Shown here piece after piece: positions 46,334 through 55,753 of a stretch of 64,000 nt of DNA (position 1 is its first letter; the number at the start of each line of letters is the position of its first letter). The stretch lies in the NCBI RefSeq assembly GCF_007673525.1, contig NZ_VDZU01000001.1, positions 1,374,177 to 1,438,176 of the forward strand. The letters are read 5' to 3'. The notes below the pieces were generated by a model, which worked only from the letters and a program-made list of their open reading frames with translations, was not told the DNA's origin and did not search any database. The position numbers and the translations under genes are program-made. The DNA is from Fictibacillus phosphorivorans (GTDB lineage Bacteria > Bacillota > Bacilli > Bacillales > Fictibacillaceae).

Positions 46334-48559
46334 ATGAAAATGACAACTGAAAACTCTTTACTCGGGGAGTGGTTGAGGAGTTGTGTCAAAAATTTCCCGA
46401 ACATACAAGCTGAAAACTTTTTAAGAAATGCCGAGAAATTGGAAAGTCATACACAAGAACCCAGCTCACTTTATAGACAGTTGATCATGGAGGCATTAAA
46501 TGGACTAAATGCAGAGAACCCACAGTGGACGTTTGTAGCTTCAGAGATCTATTTGAGGCAATTATATGAAGAAGTGATGATTAATCGAATGGAGACAGAA
46601 AATCTGCCATATACAAACTTCTATGGATTGGTTACAAAGTTAGTAAGTATGAATATCTATGATGATACCATTCTATCAGCATACTCAAAGGAAGATTTGA
46701 AGAAAGCTGAACATATGATCGATCCATCTAGAGATAAGCTTTTCACATACATCGGACTTAAAACGCTCGCTGATAGATATTTGGCAAAAGGATTCAATCA
46801 TGAAATCTATGAATTGCCACAAGAGCGTTGGATGATGATCGCATTGTTTTTAATGAGAGACGAGAATCCAACGAATAGACTTCAATTAGTCGAAGAAGCA
46901 TACTGGGCGCTCTCGAACCTTTATATGACGGTTGCCACCCCTACTTTAGCGAATGCGGGCAAGAGTTATGGTCAGCTTAGTTCTTGTTTTATTGATACGA
47001 TCGACGATAGTTTAAGAGGGATCTTTGATTCTAATACAGATGCAGCAACTGTTTCCAAAGGTGGCGGCGGACTTGGTATCTATCTCGGTAAGATTAGGGC
47101 TAGAGGTTCCGACATTAAAGGATTCAAAGGAAACTCATCAGGTGTAATACCGTGGATGAAGCAATTGAATAACACGGCCGTTTCTGTAGATCAGCTAGGA
47201 CAGAGGCAAGGAGCGATAGCAGTCTACCTGGATATTTGGCATAAAGACATCTTGGAGTTTTTAGATGCAAAGTTAAACAATGGTGATGAACGAATGAGAA
47301 CACATGACCTATTTACTGGTGTGTGTCTGCCAGATCTTTTCATGGAACTCGTGGAAAAACGCGAGGATTGGTATCTGTTCGATCCTCATGAAGTAAGAAA
47401 AATTAAAGGCTATTCGTTAGAAGATTTCTATGATGAAACGGTTGGATCAGGAAGCTTTAGAGAGAGATATCGAGATTGTGTAGAAGATGAGAGACTTTCA
47501 AAAAAGTGTGTTCCTGCTATTGAGATTATGAAACGGATCATGAAGTCGCAACTTGAAACGGGAACACCGTTCATGTTTTATCGAGATACTGTAAACCGGT
47601 TAAATCCTAATTCTCACAAAGGGATGGTCTATGCTTCTAACCTGTGCACAGAGATCATGCAAAATATGTCTGCAACAGTTGTCACGTCAGAGGAAGCAGA
47701 AAACGGAGAGATCGTTATCAGAAAAACGCCAGGAGATTTTGTTGTTTGTAACCTATCCTCTCTTTCACTGGCAAAAGTAATCAGTGATCATGTACTTAAA
47801 AGAGTTATCGATATCCAGATCCGAATGCTCGATAACGTTATTGATCTAAATCGCATTGATGTACCTCAAGCAGAACTTACGAACAAGAAATATCGTGCGG
47901 TAGGTGTAGGTACGTTTGGATGGCACCACCTTTTAGCGAAAGAGGGAATCAAGTGGGAAAGTGAAGAAGCGGTTTCGTATGCTGATAACCTTTATGAAAT
48001 GATTAATTATCATGTAATCAATGCTAGTTGTGAGCTTGCGAAAGAAAAGGGAAGATATCCGGCATTTTCAGGTTCAGATTGGGAGACCGGAAACTACTTT
48101 TCGAAGCGTAACTATTTCTCTGAAGAGTGGAAGAGTTTAAAAGAAAGAGTCAATATGCACGGTCTAAGGAATGGATACCTTATTGCGGTTGCACCGAATT
48201 CATCTACGTCGATCATCGCAAATTCGACACCGAGTGTGGATCCAATATTTAAAAAATTCTATTCTGAAGAAAAAAAGAATTACAAAATACCTGTAACGGC
48301 ACCTGACTTAAATGCAGACACAACTTGGTTCTATAAATCTGCGTTCTTAATCGATCAAACATGGAGTATTGAACAGAACGCAGCAAGACAAAGACACGTG
48401 GATCAGTCCATTTCGTTTAATCTCTATGTCAATCACAATATTAAAGCAAAAGAATTGTTACACCTTCATATGCTTAGCTTTAAAAAAGGCTTGAAGACTA
48501 CCTATTATACCCGATCTACGTCGATTGAGTTAGAAGGGTGTGAAAGCTGTGAAAGTTAA
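46334..48559 (+). CDS. Class I ribonucleoside-diphosphate reductase, alpha subunit
   Basis: A 741-residue catalytic subunit that reduces NDPs to dNDPs. Redox and catalytic cysteines are seen as Cys218 (LSSCF), Cys438 (SNLCTEI, with its Glu) and Cys472 (VVCNLSS); the radical-transfer Tyr pair is in KTTYYTRS and the C-terminal shuttle pair is CESC. The N-terminal about 60 residues do not form a full ATP-cone, so overall activity control may be lost. No nrdI lies nearby, arguing for class Ia-like rather than the usual Bacillus NrdEF. Confidence 0.92.
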   Translation: MKMTTENSLLGEWLRSCVKNFPNIQAENFLRNAEKLESHTQEPSSLYRQLIMEALNGLNAENPQWTFVASEIYLRQLYEEVMINRMETENLPYTNFYGLVTKLVSMNIYDDTILSAYSKEDLKKAEHMIDPSRDKLFTYIGLKTLADRYLAKGFNHEIYELPQERWMMIALFLMRDENPTNRLQLVEEAYWALSNLYMTVATPTLANAGKSYGQLSSCFIDTIDDSLRGIFDSNTDAATVSKGGGGLGIYLGKIRARGSDIKGFKGNSSGVIPWMKQLNNTAVSVDQLGQRQGAIAVYLDIWHKDILEFLDAKLNNGDERMRTHDLFTGVCLPDLFMELVEKREDWYLFDPHEVRKIKGYSLEDFYDETVGSGSFRERYRDCVEDERLSKKCVPAIEIMKRIMKSQLETGTPFMFYRDTVNRLNPNSHKGMVYASNLCTEIMQNMSATVVTSEEAENGEIVIRKTPGDFVVCNLSSLSLAKVISDHVLKRVIDIQIRMLDNVIDLNRIDVPQAELTNKKYRAVGVGTFGWHHLLAKEGIKWESEEAVSYADNLYEMINYHVINASCELAKEKGRYPAFSGSDWETGNYFSKRNYFSEEWKSLKERVNMHGLRNGYLIAVAPNSSTSIIANSTPSVDPIFKKFYSEEKKNYKIPVTAPDLNADTTWFYKSAFLIDQTWSIEQNAARQRHVDQSISFNLYVNHNIKAKELLHLHMLSFKKGLKTTYYTRSTSIELEGCESCES

Positions 48560-49601
48560 AGAGGTTGAACAACTCAAAGAGAGAAAAATCTATGATGTGG
48601 AAGCTCCTAACCGATCTACAGGAATAATCAACGGTAAGAGTTCAAATATATTAAACTGGGACGATGTGAGATATAAGTGGGCTTATCCTTTATATAAAAA
48701 CATGTTGGCTAATTTTTGGACGCCATTTGAGATCAACATGTCGAGTGACAGCAAGCAATATGTTAACTTGAGTGAAAAAGAACAAGATACTTTTAATAAG
48801 ATTATTGGTTTATTGGCGTTCTTAGATAGTGTTCAAACAGATTATTCGAGCAAGGTTGCAGCGTATTTAACAGATTCAAGTCTTGCTGCGCTCATGGCCA
48901 CTCTATCGTTTCAAGAAGTCGTTCATAATCAGTCGTACTCGTACGTGTTGTCTTCCTTGGTACCGAAGTCCAAGCAGGATGAAATATTCGAATACTGGAA
49001 AACGGATGAGGTGCTAAGAGAGAGGAATGATTTCATTGTAGAAGGGTATCAGGAATTTCTTCAAAATCCTACCCCTCAATCCTTTTTGAAATCTATTATT
49101 TACGACGTGATTCTTGAAGGGTTGAATTTTTATTCTGGTTTCAGCTTCTTCTATAATTTAGCCAGAAATCAAAAGATGGTCTCAACCTCAACGATGATCA
49201 ACTATATTAATCGAGATGAGCAGCTGCATGTGTATCTGTTTACTCAAATTTTCAAGGCTGTAATTGAAGATGATCCACATTTAAGAGATGAAGAGCTAGA
49301 GAGGTTTGCGAAAAACACGTTTCAGCGAGCCGCGGAGCTCGAGATCAAATGGAGTAAATATATAATAGGAAATTCATTTGAGGGCATCCATGAATCTGAT
49401 CTAGAAGCTTATATTAAATTCATGGCTAATAAACGATTGAACGAATTAGGCTTTAACAAGCTATACCCAAATCACAATAAGAATCCACTTCCTTGGATAA
49501 AGGCATATTCTGATGTGAATTCAGGAAAAAGTGATTTTTTTGAGCAGAAATCGAGACAATACACGAAAGTTTCTGATGAAAACGGGTTCGATGAACTATA
49601 G
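48540..49601 (+). CDS. Class I ribonucleoside-diphosphate reductase, beta subunit
   Basis: A 353-residue radical-generating subunit. The di-metal ligands and radical tyrosine are intact: Asp in FLDSVQ, Glu126, His129 and Tyr133 in QEVVHNQSY, Glu in ILEGLNFYSGF, and Glu/His in RDEQLHVY. The retained Tyr excludes the metal-free class Ie type. It starts at GTG 48540 (or GTG 48549), overlapping the alpha gene by about 20 bases, which implies coupled translation. Confidence 0.93.
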   Translation: MKAVKVKEVEQLKERKIYDVEAPNRSTGIINGKSSNILNWDDVRYKWAYPLYKNMLANFWTPFEINMSSDSKQYVNLSEKEQDTFNKIIGLLAFLDSVQTDYSSKVAAYLTDSSLAALMATLSFQEVVHNQSYSYVLSSLVPKSKQDEIFEYWKTDEVLRERNDFIVEGYQEFLQNPTPQSFLKSIIYDVILEGLNFYSGFSFFYNLARNQKMVSTSTMINYINRDEQLHVYLFTQIFKAVIEDDPHLRDEELERFAKNTFQRAAELEIKWSKYIIGNSFEGIHESDLEAYIKFMANKRLNELGFNKLYPNHNKNPLPWIKAYSDVNSGKSDFFEQKSRQYTKVSDENGFDEL

Positions 49602-49634
49602 AAAGCCGGGATTTAGATCCCGGCTTTCTTTTTT
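49601..49634 (+). terminator. Terminator after the reductase operon
   Basis: GAAAGCCGGGAT / ATCCCGGCTTTC perfect stem with a TTAG loop and seven T. Confidence 0.93.
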
Positions 49635-49660
49635 TAGATGTTTTATAATGACGATAGAAA

Positions 49661-50497
49661 TTACTTAAGTTCTTCTTTCACTTCAAACTGTTGACTTACT
49701 TTGTCGCATTCTTCATGATATTTTTCGTGTGTACGCTTAATGACATGGTCGAATACTTCATCTACCTCATTACTTAGAATCTTAATACCCTCTCCTGTGA
49801 TACCACCCTTTACACATACCTTCTGAATGAGTGTTGGTAATGTATAGATATCTTTTTCAAGTAGTTTTCCCATTCCGATGATCATATCGCTTGCGAGTTG
49901 GGTTGCCTGTGCTTTTGTGATATCGGTCTGATCGACTGCTGAATTAATAAAGCATTGCAGAACATAACCGATAAATGCAGGACCGCAACTTGCAATATCA
50001 GAAGAGATTCTCGTGATGTTTTCATCGATAACGAGTGGTGTAGAAATATAGCTCATCAAAGATAACAGCTTCTCTTTGTAATCAGGGTGACACCTTTTGC
50101 CGAACGATACAAGAGATGATCCGGCTAGTGCCCGGTTATTTATGCTCGGGATAGCTCTTGCAATATTGCAATCTAGCAGATCTTCCAACTGTTCACAGGA
50201 AATAGGACTCGTAATAGAAACGAGCAGTTGATGTTTAGAGATAGAATTTTTATTGCTAGAAAGCAACGAATAAAACTCGTGTGGTTTCACACATATGAAC
50301 ACAATCTCAGCGAAACGAAAAACCTCTTCAGGATTATTCCCAACCTTCATTTTCGGATAGGCATTCTGCAGCCTCTCCGCTTTTGACAATGTACGGTTAG
50401 TGACCATGAGCCTTGATGGCTGAATGGCTGAAGATTCGATAAAAGAAGAAGCAAGAACGCTTCCCATATTTCCGGTTCCGATAATTCCAACCTTCAT
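49661..50497 (-). CDS. comER: ComER, pyrroline-5-carboxylate reductase-like protein
   Basis: A 278-residue NADP-binding protein of the P5C reductase family. VGIIGTGNMGSVLA is the Rossmann motif at the N-terminus, and SCGPAFIGYVLQCF and KGGITGEGIKIL are family regions. Divergent from comEA, as in B. subtilis; homologues influence sporulation/biofilm entry and are not essential for competence. The start MKVGIIG (50497) follows GGAAGGAGG; a longer frame runs through that site. Confidence 0.9.
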   Translation of the reverse strand: MKVGIIGTGNMGSVLASSFIESSAIQPSRLMVTNRTLSKAERLQNAYPKMKVGNNPEEVFRFAEIVFICVKPHEFYSLLSSNKNSISKHQLLVSITSPISCEQLEDLLDCNIARAIPSINNRALAGSSLVSFGKRCHPDYKEKLLSLMSYISTPLVIDENITRISSDIASCGPAFIGYVLQCFINSAVDQTDITKAQATQLASDMIIGMGKLLEKDIYTLPTLIQKVCVKGGITGEGIKILSNEVDEVFDHVIKRTHEKYHEECDKVSQQFEVKEELK

Positions 50498-50589
50498 ATC
50501 TGAACCTCCTTCCTCTACGTTCAAATTTATGCACGTTGTTTATCAAATATGTTTTTTGCAAGTTCAAGCCTATTTAAGAAGGTGAATTT

Positions 50590-51231
50590 ATGGAAAAGTA
50601 TAAGCAGCATATGAGCTGGTTCATTGGCGGTGGCATATTTTTGATCCTTGTAATTATTGTATCTCTAATGAATTATTTTCAAAGTGAACCAAATATGCCT
50701 ACTACCTCACAAATACCTAAACAAATAGAACCGGAAACGCCGATTCCCACCGATAAGCCTAAGCGTAATAGTAAGGATATCAACGAAGAAAAGAATGAAA
50801 TTATGGTTGATGTACAAGGAAGTGTAATGCGTCCAGGAGTTTACGAGTTGAAAGAAGGAGACCGCGTGTTACATGCCATACGGATGGCAGGGGGCTTTAC
50901 AGATGGAGCTGAAGTTCGTTCTGTTAACCAAGCGTTAAAAATATCCGACGAGATGATCGTATATGTTGCTGAGAAAGGTGAAAAGTTTGAATTGAATCTT
51001 GCATCTGCATCAAGTAAGCCAGCGGACGAAAAAACCACACTAATTAACATTAACTCTGCGGATGAAACAGTGCTCCAAACGTTAAACGGAGTGGGTCCTG
51101 CGAAAGCTCAAAGCATTATTTCCTATCGCGAAGAGAATGGTCCGTTCACTTCTTTTGAACAGTTATTAGAAGTAAGAGGAATCGGAGAAAAGACCATTGA
51201 ACAATGGAAAGATCAAATTAGCTTTGAGTGA
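50590..51231 (+). CDS. comEA: Competence DNA receptor ComEA
   Basis: A 213-residue membrane-anchored DNA-binding protein. One N-terminal transmembrane helix (FIGGGIFLILVIIVSLMNYF), a Pro/Lys-rich linker, an SLBB-like domain (VDVQGSVMRPGVYELKEGDRV) and a C-terminal helix-hairpin-helix pair (ININSADETVLQTLNGVGPAKAQ, LLEVRGIGEKTIEQW). It receives incoming DNA outside the membrane and passes it to ComEC. Confidence 0.95.
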   Translation: MEKYKQHMSWFIGGGIFLILVIIVSLMNYFQSEPNMPTTSQIPKQIEPETPIPTDKPKRNSKDINEEKNEIMVDVQGSVMRPGVYELKEGDRVLHAIRMAGGFTDGAEVRSVNQALKISDEMIVYVAEKGEKFELNLASASSKPADEKTTLININSADETVLQTLNGVGPAKAQSIISYREENGPFTSFEQLLEVRGIGEKTIEQWKDQISFE

Positions 51232-51300
51232 GAGTTTTTATTGATTCTTTAATAGACGGATACTACACTAGGGTTATAGAAATAGAGGAGGCGGTTAGCG

Positions 51301-51762
51301 TTGCAGCGAATATCGTGGAACGAATATTATATGGCACAAAGCCAATTGCTTGCCCTAAGAAGTACATGCACTAGATTAGCTGTAGGGGCAACAATAGTAA
51401 GAGATAAACGCATTATCGCTGGAGGTTATAATGGCTCGATCTCCGGTGGTGTTCATTGTATTGATGAAGGCTGTTATGTAATCGATGGACATTGTGTGAG
51501 AACGATTCATGCAGAGATGAATGCACTATTACAATGCGCGAAGTTCGGTGTACCGACAGAAGGTGCTGAAATGTACGTTACCCACTTCCCTTGTCTGCAT
51601 TGTTGTAGATCGATCATACAAAGCGGTATTAAAAAAATCTATTATGGTCAGGATTATAAAAATCATCCATATAGCATTGAACAGTTTAAAGAAGCAGGAG
51701 TAATCGTTGAAAAAGTTGAAATGAACTTCTTGCCTTCTACATTTCTTACTCATAAAGCATGA
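51301..51762 (+). CDS. comEB: dCMP deaminase ComEB
   Basis: A 153-residue zinc deaminase that converts dCMP to dUMP. Zinc site motifs are HAEMNAL (catalytic Glu) and HFPCLHCC; the N-terminal SWNEYYMAQSQLLALRSTCTR is family-typical. Starts at TTG 51301 with GAGGAGG upstream. It ends with an ATGA overlap with comEC. Not required for DNA uptake itself in B. subtilis. Confidence 0.95.
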   Translation: MQRISWNEYYMAQSQLLALRSTCTRLAVGATIVRDKRIIAGGYNGSISGGVHCIDEGCYVIDGHCVRTIHAEMNALLQCAKFGVPTEGAEMYVTHFPCLHCCRSIIQSGIKKIYYGQDYKNHPYSIEQFKEAGVIVEKVEMNFLPSTFLTHKA

Positions 51763-54047
51763 ACCCTAGATATGCCGTCTTGAGTGCATGCTCTGCATTC
51801 TATGGGCTATGGCTATTTCAGCATTTTTCGGTAACCGGGATAGTATTACTGGCTATCCTGGTTATCGTTAATGTTGTACAGCTCAAAAAAAAATCAGTTT
51901 ATGTCCTCGTTTTTCTCCCAGTCTTCTTCGTTTATTCTTATTACGATAACACGAATAGTTTCTCAAAGCTTCCACAGGAGCAGATGAAGTTTTCAGGCAA
52001 GATAAAATCAATCCCCAACATAGACGGTAACCTATTGAGCTTTGAACTTGTGACGAATGATGAAACAATTATTGTTTACCATAGAATAAAATCCGCAGCC
52101 GAACAGGAACAGCTTAAAAAGTTAAGCGTAAATTTTTCATGCGTCTTAGAAGGAAAACTTGAGGAACCCCGGAAAAAAAGCCATTTTTATGGAATGGATT
52201 ATCAAGAGTATTTAAAGAACAATGATATCTATTGGATTCTCAAAACGATTGAGTTTGGTGTGGATCACTGTGTGAAGTCAAAAAATTTAAGTGTTCACGA
52301 TCACATAAAAGGTTATAGAAGTAAGAATATTAATGGTTTAGAAAGTCATTTTTCCAATAACACAGCTGGTTTGATGAATGCTCTGCTCTTTGGATATAGA
52401 GACGGAATTGAAGCAGAAACACTACACTATTATCAAAGTTTAGGACTGACCCATCTATTGGCCGTATCGGGATTTAATGTTGGAATTGTTACTTACTTTT
52501 TATACTTAATCCTTGTTCGAATAGGTGTTATGAAAGAGATAGCTTATGGGTTAATCATCCTTTTTTTGCCGATCTACATTGTTCTAACGGGTGCAGAGAG
52601 TTCGATCATACGAGCAGGTATGATGGGGATCATCGTGATACTCGTTATGATGTTAAGAAGAAAAGTGCACCCTGTTACACTGTTGTCAGCTGTATGCATA
52701 GGGATGCTATGCTTCAATCCTTCCTTTGCTTTTGATCTTGGGTTTCAACTCTCGTTTTTAATGACCTTCGTATTGATCACTTCTATTCAAGTTCTCAAAA
52801 ACGCGTCACCTCTCAGATTACTGATTATCACTTCCTTTATCTGTTCCATATTTTCCTTTCCGATCATTCTGTATCATTTCTTTGAATTTTCCTTACTGTC
52901 GATTCCCTTTAATGTGTTATATATCCCTTTTGTATCAATGTTGCTGTTTCCCATCTCTTTTATTAGCCTGCTTCTTTCTATATTTGCTCCGAAAGTGATT
53001 TTAATCGTTAATGAGCTTATTGAACTCTTATTTTATTTTTCTGTCGTGTTTATGGAAAAAGCACAATTTCTCAAAATGGCAGTTGTTTTCGGAAGACCGG
53101 CAGAATGGATATTCATCCTTTATTTTGCGGGGATCTTATTCTTTCTTTATAGATGGGAAGTTACTAAACGTATTCACATAGTGATTATAGTGCCATTTCT
53201 AATTGTTTGCTTCATCCATTGGGGACTGCCTTATGCGAACCCTAAAGCAACGGTATCTTTTATTAATGTAGGACAAGGAGATAGTATCCTTGTGGAATTA
53301 CCTTATAGAAAAGCGGTCTATTTGATTGATACTGGTGGTACAGTCTCATTCGAGCAAGAAGATTGGGAAAAAAGAGAAGAAGAATATGACGTTACAAAAG
53401 AAGTCGTGCTTCCTTTCTTAAAAGCAAAAGGAATTCGCCATGTAGATGGGTTAATCATTACTCATGGAGATACGGATCATGCTGGAGGAGGAGAGTTTTT
53501 GCTTGAAAATATAAAGGTGAGCAATGTTTTTTTGCCTAATAAACAAAAAGGCAATAACCTTGAGACGCTTATCGAGACTACAGCAGCCAAGAAAAACATA
53601 AATGTGGTGAAGTTAGGTAAGGGAATGCAATGGGAATCAACTCACTCCTTATTTTTCGTTCTGCATCCAGGATCTAAAGAAAGTACCTCAAATAATAATT
53701 CTATCGTTCTTTGGCTAAAGATCTACGATCGTACTTTTTTACTAACGGGTGATATTGAAGCTGAAGCTGAAACTGAGATCACGAACAGTTTTCCAAGAAT
53801 AAAAACGGATGTTCTTAAAGTTGGTCACCACGGAAGTGAAACATCTTCAACTGCTTCTTTTTTAGACAGCGTCTCTCCACGTTATGGAATTATCTCAGCC
53901 GGCGAGAATAATTTATATGGCCATCCAGCACTAGATGTTTTGAAAAGATTAAGAGAAAGAGGTATTGCTATTTATCGGACAGATGAACATGGGGATGTTT
54001 CAATAGTGGTAGACAAAAAGAGGTTAAAAGTTAGAACAGCAAAATAA
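51759..54047 (+). CDS. comEC: Competence DNA channel ComEC
   Basis: A 762-residue polytopic membrane protein that carries single-stranded DNA into the cell. The N-terminal DUF4131/OB part (FSGKIKSIPNIDGNL), the Competence domain (LLFGYRDGIEAETL, HLLAVSGFNVGIV, GAESSIIRAGMMG) and a C-terminal metallo-beta-lactamase-like domain (FINVGQGDSILVE, THGDTDHAGG, VGHHGSETS) are all complete, so the protein appears functional. Confidence 0.95.
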   Translation: MNPRYAVLSACSAFYGLWLFQHFSVTGIVLLAILVIVNVVQLKKKSVYVLVFLPVFFVYSYYDNTNSFSKLPQEQMKFSGKIKSIPNIDGNLLSFELVTNDETIIVYHRIKSAAEQEQLKKLSVNFSCVLEGKLEEPRKKSHFYGMDYQEYLKNNDIYWILKTIEFGVDHCVKSKNLSVHDHIKGYRSKNINGLESHFSNNTAGLMNALLFGYRDGIEAETLHYYQSLGLTHLLAVSGFNVGIVTYFLYLILVRIGVMKEIAYGLIILFLPIYIVLTGAESSIIRAGMMGIIVILVMMLRRKVHPVTLLSAVCIGMLCFNPSFAFDLGFQLSFLMTFVLITSIQVLKNASPLRLLIITSFICSIFSFPIILYHFFEFSLLSIPFNVLYIPFVSMLLFPISFISLLLSIFAPKVILIVNELIELLFYFSVVFMEKAQFLKMAVVFGRPAEWIFILYFAGILFFLYRWEVTKRIHIVIIVPFLIVCFIHWGLPYANPKATVSFINVGQGDSILVELPYRKAVYLIDTGGTVSFEQEDWEKREEEYDVTKEVVLPFLKAKGIRHVDGLIITHGDTDHAGGGEFLLENIKVSNVFLPNKQKGNNLETLIETTAAKKNINVVKLGKGMQWESTHSLFFVLHPGSKESTSNNNSIVLWLKIYDRTFLLTGDIEAEAETEITNSFPRIKTDVLKVGHHGSETSSTASFLDSVSPRYGIISAGENNLYGHPALDVLKRLRERGIAIYRTDEHGDVSIVVDKKRLKVRTAK

Positions 54048-54076
54048 AAAAGGACCGAATAAATTCGGTCTTTTTT
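54046..54076. terminator. Terminator after comEC
   Basis: AGGACCGAAT / ATTCGGTCTT stem with a short AA loop, A run before and six T after; it can serve comEC and the convergent yqzM. Confidence 0.88.
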
Positions 54077-54081
54077 ATGTA

Positions 54082-54213
54082 TTATGCGATTGCTTTTAGA
54101 ATGACCCCGATAGCGAAGATTACCGTAAAAAATCCAAACGATACAACAAACCCCATACCGGAATCAATAAGGTCGTTACGCTTACTCTGTACATCTTTTT
54201 CGAAATGATTCAT
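54082..54213 (-). CDS. yqzM: YqzM family small membrane protein
   Basis: A 43-residue protein: charged N-terminus MNHFEKDVQSKRNDLIDSGM followed by one transmembrane helix. It matches B. subtilis YqzM in sequence pattern, size and position after comEC. AGGAGGG lies eight bases upstream of the ATG. Function unknown. Confidence 0.85.
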   Translation of the reverse strand: MNHFEKDVQSKRNDLIDSGMGFVVSFGFFTVIFAIGVILKAIA

Positions 54214-54490
54214 GTGACAACCCTCCTAATCCATCCTTAGTATACGTTATCATTTTTAAAAAATCCATACTGAAAATGCTTTCTTTCACTTGTTTTATCT
54301 AAAACTTACCAAAGATGAGATTCGTTGTCACCAATATTCTTAAAATGCATAGGATATCCTATTAAAGCTAACCTTAAACGATTATATCGTTTTGGTGTTA
54401 GTGTTTATCATAAATGAAGGAACAGACATATGCGCTGTTCCTTCTTTTGCTTGCAAATGCACTTAGTTCCTCATAGGATAAGAGGTAGAG

Positions 54491-55525
54491 GTGAAAAAGG
54501 TGCTCACAGTAGAAACATTAAAAAAGAAGATTAAGAACGGTGAATCATCCCCAATCTATCTGATTTGGGGCACAGAAATATATTTAGCAGAAGAAGCGAT
54601 ACAAACTATATCTGGACTTTTGTCTCCCGACGAAAAGGACTTTAACTTAAGTGTACATAATCTGGATGAAACCTCGATTCAAGAGATAATGGAAGACGCA
54701 GAAACGATGCCCTTTTTGGGAGATCGCCGCGTCGTGGTTATAAAAAATGCAGCGTTCTTAACAGCTGCCAAAGAAAAATCAAAGATCGAACACGACTTCA
54801 AAGTATTTGAACAGTACATACAAAATCCGGCAGATTATACAACGTTAGTCATCGTAGTTCCTCATGAAAAATTAGATGAACGCAAGAAAATAGTAAAATT
54901 GGTTAAAACACAATCTGAAATGATTCAGGTTTCAGAACTAAGTAACGATACTGCTGAAAAATGGCTTCAAAAAGAAGCTGCGAATCAAGAGGTATCCATC
55001 GATGGAGAAGCGATACAATTGCTTCTTTCAAGACTAGGTACACGCATGGCAGTATTGGCAAAAGAAATGGAAAAAATGGCTCTCTTTGTAGGTGAAGAAG
55101 GAGTTATTACGAAGGAGACCGTGGATTCATTAGTAGCAAGAACTCTTGAGGATGATGTCTTTGCATTAGTTGATCATGTGGTGCATAAAAGAACAGAATT
55201 CGCTCTTAGAAGTTTTTATGATCTAATGAAACAAAATCAAGAGCCGATTCAGATCCACGCTTTGATCACGAGACAATTTCGAATGATTAATGGCGTAAAA
55301 GAGTTGCAGAAGAAAGGTTACGGAGAAAAGCAAATCGCTTCTTCTCTAAAACTGCATCCTTACGCGGTAAAACTTGCTGCAAAACATGCAAATCGATTTG
55401 ATGAAGTTTTTCTTAGGAACTGTCTAAATGAATTTGCAGAAACAGATTATAAGTTAAAAACCGGCCAAATGGACAAAACGCTTTTGCTGGAGTTGGAGAT
55501 CGTTAAACTCTCTCAAGGCTCATAA
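54491..55525 (+). CDS. holA: DNA polymerase III delta subunit HolA
   Basis: A 344-residue clamp-loader subunit that opens the beta sliding clamp. The N-terminal PIYLIWGTEIYLAEEAIQTI and MPFLGDRRVVVIKNAAFL regions and the C-terminal LEDDVFALVDHVVHKRTEFAL and LKTGQMDKTLLLELEIVKL segments match YqeN/HolA. It begins at GTG 54491 with AGAGG just upstream. Position between comEC/yqzM and rpsT is as in B. subtilis. Confidence 0.93.
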   Translation: MKKVLTVETLKKKIKNGESSPIYLIWGTEIYLAEEAIQTISGLLSPDEKDFNLSVHNLDETSIQEIMEDAETMPFLGDRRVVVIKNAAFLTAAKEKSKIEHDFKVFEQYIQNPADYTTLVIVVPHEKLDERKKIVKLVKTQSEMIQVSELSNDTAEKWLQKEAANQEVSIDGEAIQLLLSRLGTRMAVLAKEMEKMALFVGEEGVITKETVDSLVARTLEDDVFALVDHVVHKRTEFALRSFYDLMKQNQEPIQIHALITRQFRMINGVKELQKKGYGEKQIASSLKLHPYAVKLAAKHANRFDEVFLRNCLNEFAETDYKLKTGQMDKTLLLELEIVKLSQGS

Positions 55526-55534
55526 GTCTAAGTC

Positions 55535-55568
55535 AAACCTCTTTTCATACGTTGAAAAGGGTTTTTTT
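55535..55568 (+). terminator. Terminator after holA
   Basis: AACC(T)CTTTTC pairs with GAAAAGGGTT with one bulged base, followed by seven T. Confidence 0.8.
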
Positions 55569-55645
55569 GTGCTCATTGTCAAAAAAAATGAGGATGATGG
55601 TTTGTCTAGGTATGACGACTCGCCGAATTTAATTCAAAAACATAC

Positions 55646-55684
55646 AAAAATCCAGCTCTGCTATAAAACTCGAGCTGGATTTTT
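55646..55684. terminator. Extra hairpin between holA and rpsT
   Basis: AAAAATCCAGCTC / GAGCTGGATTTTT perfect 13-bp stem with a 13-base loop, symmetrical on both strands. It lies between two other terminators and has no gene of its own. Confidence 0.75.
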
Positions 55685-55702
55685 AGCATTTTTGAGCAAA
55701 AT

Positions 55703-55738
55703 AAAAAAACGACCTATTGGTGTAAGGCCGTTTTTCGG
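55703..55738 (-). terminator. Terminator of rpsT
   Basis: On the minus strand AAAACGGCCT pairs with AGGTCGTTTT (one G-T pair), followed by T; 16 bases after the rpsT stop. Confidence 0.85.
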
Positions 55739-55753
55739 GTTTCATCCTTCAAT

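Noticed and set aside
48540..49601. Metal-free class Ie reductase beta subunit
   Set aside because: All acidic/His metal ligands and the radical tyrosine (Tyr133) are present.
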